NCBI GenBank assembly: GCA_030597505.1
Contig: JAUVRS010000108.1
Location: 1 to 7,736, forward strand
Direction: 5' to 3'
Source of the DNA: Desulfobacteraceae bacterium
Lineage (GTDB): Bacteria; Desulfobacterota; DSM-4660; Desulfatiglandales; Desulfatiglandaceae
DNA: 7,736 nucleotides
The position numbers and the translations under genes were made by a program. A model generated the notes under the pieces. The model was not told where the DNA came from. It did no database searches and saw only the letters and a list, made by a program, of their open reading frames with translations. Shown here piece after piece: positions 5,458 through 7,736 of the stretch; the stretch's first letter is position 1; the number at the start of each line of letters is the position of its first letter.

Positions 5458-5985
5458 TCAGCACCGCGTCTTTCCGCCCGGAACAAGATTGAAATGACCA
5501 ATCAAAAAATCGGCCAGCCCCTTGGTATCATCCATAAAGAACCGCGGGATTTCAACATTCACCGCCACACTGCTAACAATCGCAATTAATTGATCATCCC
5601 CTTCGCAGAGGAGTTCTTTATTAACTTCAGGTCTAAAAACCTCCACCTTTGGCCTCCTCTGTCTTTTGTACCCTTCGGTCAGGACAATGTCCATTTCTGA
5701 GAAGAACATTCCCAACTCATCCGGATGGTGATCATGATCCACATCCATGACTATCCCGATCTGATTGGGGGATGATATCACGGCCACCTGAGCGCCTGCA
5801 TGTTTATGACGGAAGCTATCCTTTCCGGGTCGATCCATTTCAAAGCCGTGGACATCATGCTTGACGGTTCCCACTTTTAACCCCTGTCCGGTCAGTTCCG
5901 GTATCAGCTTTTCCAGCAGGGTGGTTTTCCCAACCCCGGACGGACCAACAATAGAAACAATGACCGGATCTGTCACAACCTTCAT
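5458..5985 (-). CDS. mobB: MobB, GTP-binding protein of molybdopterin guanine dinucleotide biosynthesis
   Basis: MobB is a P-loop GTPase that assists MobA in attaching GMP to molybdopterin, giving the dinucleotide cofactor used by DMSO-reductase-family enzymes such as formate dehydrogenases. From the ATG at 5985 the product has 175 residues. The P-loop GPSGVGKT is at 14-21. TVKHDVHGFEMDRPGKDS (40-57), a family signature, and HAGA (62-65) follow. DIVLTEGYK (99-107) is the Walker B-like region, and RPKVEVFR (111-118) a further conserved strand. Length matches stand-alone MobB (about 170). The frame could begin 15 codons earlier at 6030, but the ATG at 5985 follows AGGAGG at six bases and gives the normal short N-terminus. 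Its ATG overlaps the stop of the upstream winged-helix gene (ATGA), implying coupled translation. No mobA is visible here. High confidence. Confidence 0.93.
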   Translation of the reverse strand: MKVVTDPVIVSIVGPSGVGKTTLLEKLIPELTGQGLKVGTVKHDVHGFEMDRPGKDSFRHKHAGAQVAVISSPNQIGIVMDVDHDHHPDELGMFFSEMDIVLTEGYKRQRRPKVEVFRPEVNKELLCEGDDQLIAIVSSVAVNVEIPRFFMDDTKGLADFLIGHFNLVPGGKTRC

Positions 5986-6344
5986 TCTGGTCCTCCTCCG
6001 CCCACCCGCTCTTTCTGACTGAACACACACTCAAACACCTTGTTATCTTCTTGTAGACACCTCTCCTTCAGCATCCCGTATTTTTTTAATAGCTCTTTTC
6101 CCTTCTCTGTCAAAAAAGTCCCTGTTTTTCTATCCGCATGCACTATGGGTTTGTCTAGATATTTTTCCGTGGCCTTGATCTTGCTCCAGACCCCCTTATA
6201 TGACATTTTCATGATCTTTGCAGTCTTGTTTATGGACCCGGTTTTTTCAATGGTTTCCAGGATCTCCTTTCTCCCTTCACCAATTATGATTTGGTCATGT
6301 TCATCGACGATCCAATGTCTTGATTTCAGTTTGAACAATACCAT
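5982..6344 (-). CDS. ModE-like winged-helix DNA-binding protein lacking a TOBE domain
   Basis: Small winged-helix protein (120 residues from ATG 6344) related to the N-terminal DNA-binding domain of ModE, the molybdate-responsive repressor. GEGRKEILETIEKTGSINKT (22-41) and KIMKMSYKGVWSKI (43-56) form the helix-turn-helix. TFLTEKGKELLKKY (76-89) ends the wing and leads into a last helix. ModE proper is about 260 residues with two molybdate-binding TOBE modules; none is present, so this protein probably cannot bind molybdate as ModE does. The C-terminal tail has Cys96 and Cys106 and ends in GGGG, encoded by the bases that form the mobB ribosome-binding site. An upstream in-frame start (6464) lies inside moeA; ATG 6344, five bases after AAGGAGG, is clearly better. 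It starts one base after the moeA stop and overlaps mobB by four bases. It probably regulates molybdenum-cofactor or molybdoenzyme genes; targets and signal are unknown. Confidence 0.85.
   Translation of the reverse strand: MVLFKLKSRHWIVDEHDQIIIGEGRKEILETIEKTGSINKTAKIMKMSYKGVWSKIKATEKYLDKPIVHADRKTGTFLTEKGKELLKKYGMLKERCLQEDNKVFECVFSQKERVGGGGPE
5991..5996 (-). promoter_or_regulatory. Ribosome-binding site deciding the mobB start
   Basis: AGGAGG lies six bases before the ATG at 5985, within the last codons of the upstream winged-helix gene. It selects this start over the longer frame from 6030, which has no such site. Confidence 0.75.
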
Positions 6345-6345
6345 C

Positions 6346-7736
6346 TTACCCTCCTTCCACCTCTGTCCACAGCACCCCGCTTTTAGAAGGGTCATATCCT
6401 CCCAAAGACGTGACTCTTTCCCGGAAATTTTGGGTCTTAATCGTCTCCAGAACGGCCTGAACATTGGGCATGTCCAACATCTTGCTCGGGATGATCAGGT
6501 CGTACTGTTCTCTTTCCACGGGTATGAAGTCAAGGTCAAGGGCCTTTGCAGCAGCCAGGATTCCCATGCCGCAGTCAGCGGCACCGCTAAGGACATCCAC
6601 CGCCACTGCCATATGGGTGAATTCTTCATGATCATATCCCTTTATGGACTTGGAATCGATCCCCAGCTGATCCAGTTTGTAGTCAAGAAGCACACGGGTT
6701 CCGGATCCTGTCTGGCGATTTACAAAGATGACACCGTCACGAGCCAAATCCTTTATCCCTTTAAGCTCTTTTGGGTTGCCCTTTTTCACAATCAGGCCTT
6801 GATCTCGAAGAGCCAAGTGAAAGACACTGACGGGCATCCCTTTAAGATACCGTCTGATGTAGGAAAGGTTGTACTCCCCCGTCCGGACATCCAAAAGATG
6901 CGAACCCGATATGTGGCAGGAGCCCTTCCTGAGCGCCATCAACCCTCCAAGGCTCCCTACGTTACCGGATGATATACGAACCCCAAACCCTTTCCGTTTG
7001 ACTTCGTCCGCCAGGATATCAATGGTGATGTCATGGCTACCGATAATGACAACCGTGTTGAGCAGCTCTTCCTCACCCACCAGCAATTCTGCCTGGACCT
7101 CGTCCTTTTGGGAAAGCCCCTCCGAAAGTGCCGGAATCCGAATAATACCCTCCGCCCTTGTCAGTGTGGTAATTGAACCCGCTGCCCTTGGCAGGGGCGT
7201 GGCAACATATCTCGCACCCACTTTCCCGATATTTACCCTCAGAAACTCCTCCATCCCCGGTTTGGACGGGATGTCCCGGGTGGGATGCACATCAATCGTA
7301 TCCCGTTTCGGGGGATAACTGCCCTGGAGCCTGTAAAGCAGGGGTCTTACAAATTGCTCAAAGGATAGGGTTGCAGAAACCGAATACCCGGGGTTTCCCA
7401 CCACGGGCTTCCCCTCAACGATACCCAAAATGGTCGGTTTCCCGGGCATCATGGTAACGCCATGTACCAGGACCTCCCCCAGTTCACCTATTGCATCCAC
7501 TGTGAAGTCCTTGCTGCCCGCTGATGAACCCGCATTTATGATAACCACGCGGGCGTCAGATTCAATGGCTTGCCACAATGCGGCGCGAACGCCTTTTGCA
7601 ACATCCGGCACGATATCTTTTACACTGGGAATTCCGGCCGCCTCCCGCACAAGTCCTGCCAGGAGTATAGAATTAAATTCAATAATCCTGCCGGGAGCCA
7701 GCGTTTCATGTTCACCCATATCCCTATGATGAACAA
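6346..7736 (-). CDS. moeA: MoeA-type molybdopterin molybdenumtransferase fused to a substrate-binding-like domain, 5' end beyond the window
   Basis: The N-terminal part is MoeA, which inserts molybdate into adenylylated molybdopterin to form molybdenum cofactor. The 462 visible residues stay open to the window edge; the Met at 7719 is internal, since the frame continues upstream (VHHRD) and lacks MoeA domains I and II. Counting from that Met, the MoaB/Mog-like domain runs to about 130: INAGSSAGSKDFT (61-73) with the conserved Asp, MPGKPTILG (91-99) and VVGNPGYSVSATL (106-118). Domain IV is about 155-213. From about 221 a second domain begins (VVIIGSHDITIDIL, ISSGNVGSLGGLMALRKG, HISGSHLLD, VNRQTGSGTRVLL, SGAADCGMG), matching the PBP-like domain family often joined to MoeA in anaerobes and archaea. 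The full protein is probably about 630-650 residues. E. coli MoeA has LPGNPVSA where this has NPGYSVSA. The binding domain may sense an oxyanion or cofactor; its ligand is unknown. First visible gene of a moeA/ModE-like/mobB unit. Confidence 0.93.
   Translation of the reverse strand, partial: VHHRDMGEHETLAPGRIIEFNSILLAGLVREAAGIPSVKDIVPDVAKGVRAALWQAIESDARVVIINAGSSAGSKDFTVDAIGELGEVLVHGVTMMPGKPTILGIVEGKPVVGNPGYSVSATLSFEQFVRPLLYRLQGSYPPKRDTIDVHPTRDIPSKPGMEEFLRVNIGKVGARYVATPLPRAAGSITTLTRAEGIIRIPALSEGLSQKDEVQAELLVGEEELLNTVVIIGSHDITIDILADEVKRKGFGVRISSGNVGSLGGLMALRKGSCHISGSHLLDVRTGEYNLSYIRRYLKGMPVSVFHLALRDQGLIVKKGNPKELKGIKDLARDGVIFVNRQTGSGTRVLLDYKLDQLGIDSKSIKGYDHEEFTHMAVAVDVLSGAADCGMGILAAAKALDLDFIPVEREQYDLIIPSKMLDMPNVQAVLETIKTQNFRERVTSLGGYDPSKSGVLWTEVEGG
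6350..6356 (-). promoter_or_regulatory. Ribosome-binding site deciding the ModE-like start
   Basis: AAGGAGG lies five bases before the ATG at 6344, formed by the final Glu-Gly-Gly codons of moeA. It supports a 120-residue product instead of the 160-residue frame that begins inside moeA, and suggests translational coupling. Confidence 0.75.

Noticed and set aside
6040..6972. Plus-strand open frame of 310 codons
   Set aside because: It runs antisense across the ModE-like gene and the MoeA fusion, both of which are clearly coding, and its translation shows no recognisable domain or ribosome-binding site.
1..7736. CRISPR array, tRNA, transposase or defence system
   Set aside because: No regularly spaced repeats, cloverleaf-like sequence, terminal inverted repeats with a transposase, or defence-type protein domains were found on either strand.

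Overview
The window looks like chromosomal DNA from a Gram-negative bacterium. It has the inner-membrane, periplasmic and outer-membrane parts of a Tol-Pal machine. The form of TolB, Pal (with an NCDERGT signature) and TolA, and the MoeA fused to a periplasmic-binding-protein-like domain, fit Desulfobacterota (the former Deltaproteobacteria). The lineage is inferred from remembered family traits, not from a search. Every gene I can support lies on the minus strand, so transcription runs from high to low coordinates. I see no tRNA, rRNA, CRISPR array or mobile element.

Right part (7736 to 5458): a tightly packed molybdenum-cofactor cluster. Its first gene, cut by the window edge, is a MoeA-type molybdopterin molybdenumtransferase fused to a C-terminal substrate-binding-like domain. 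One base after its stop codon comes a small winged-helix protein resembling the DNA-binding half of ModE, without the molybdate-binding TOBE part. Its stop codon overlaps the start of mobB (ATGA), a P-loop GTPase of the molybdopterin guanine dinucleotide pathway. Each downstream ribosome-binding site lies inside the end of the gene before it, so the three are probably translated together.

Middle (5457 to 5187): a 271-base gap with a promoter-like sequence, a perfect 14-base palindrome just downstream of it, and a stem-loop in the presumed tolQ leader.

Left part (5186 to 1): tolQ, tolR, tolA, tolB, pal and the start of cpoB (ybgF), in canonical order. TolQ, TolR and TolA form the proton-driven motor. 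TolA reaches through the periplasm to TolB and Pal, which connect to peptidoglycan and the outer membrane. CpoB links Tol action to cell-wall synthesis in the species studied. tolR-tolA and tolA-tolB are nearly contiguous, while tolQ-tolR (93 bases) and tolB-pal (324 bases) are separated by gaps that may hold regulatory structure.

I found no clearly new system. The points most worth checking are the MoeA-binding-domain/ModE-like/MobB arrangement as a possible split sensor, the palindrome ahead of tolQ, and the polar insertion in TolQ.
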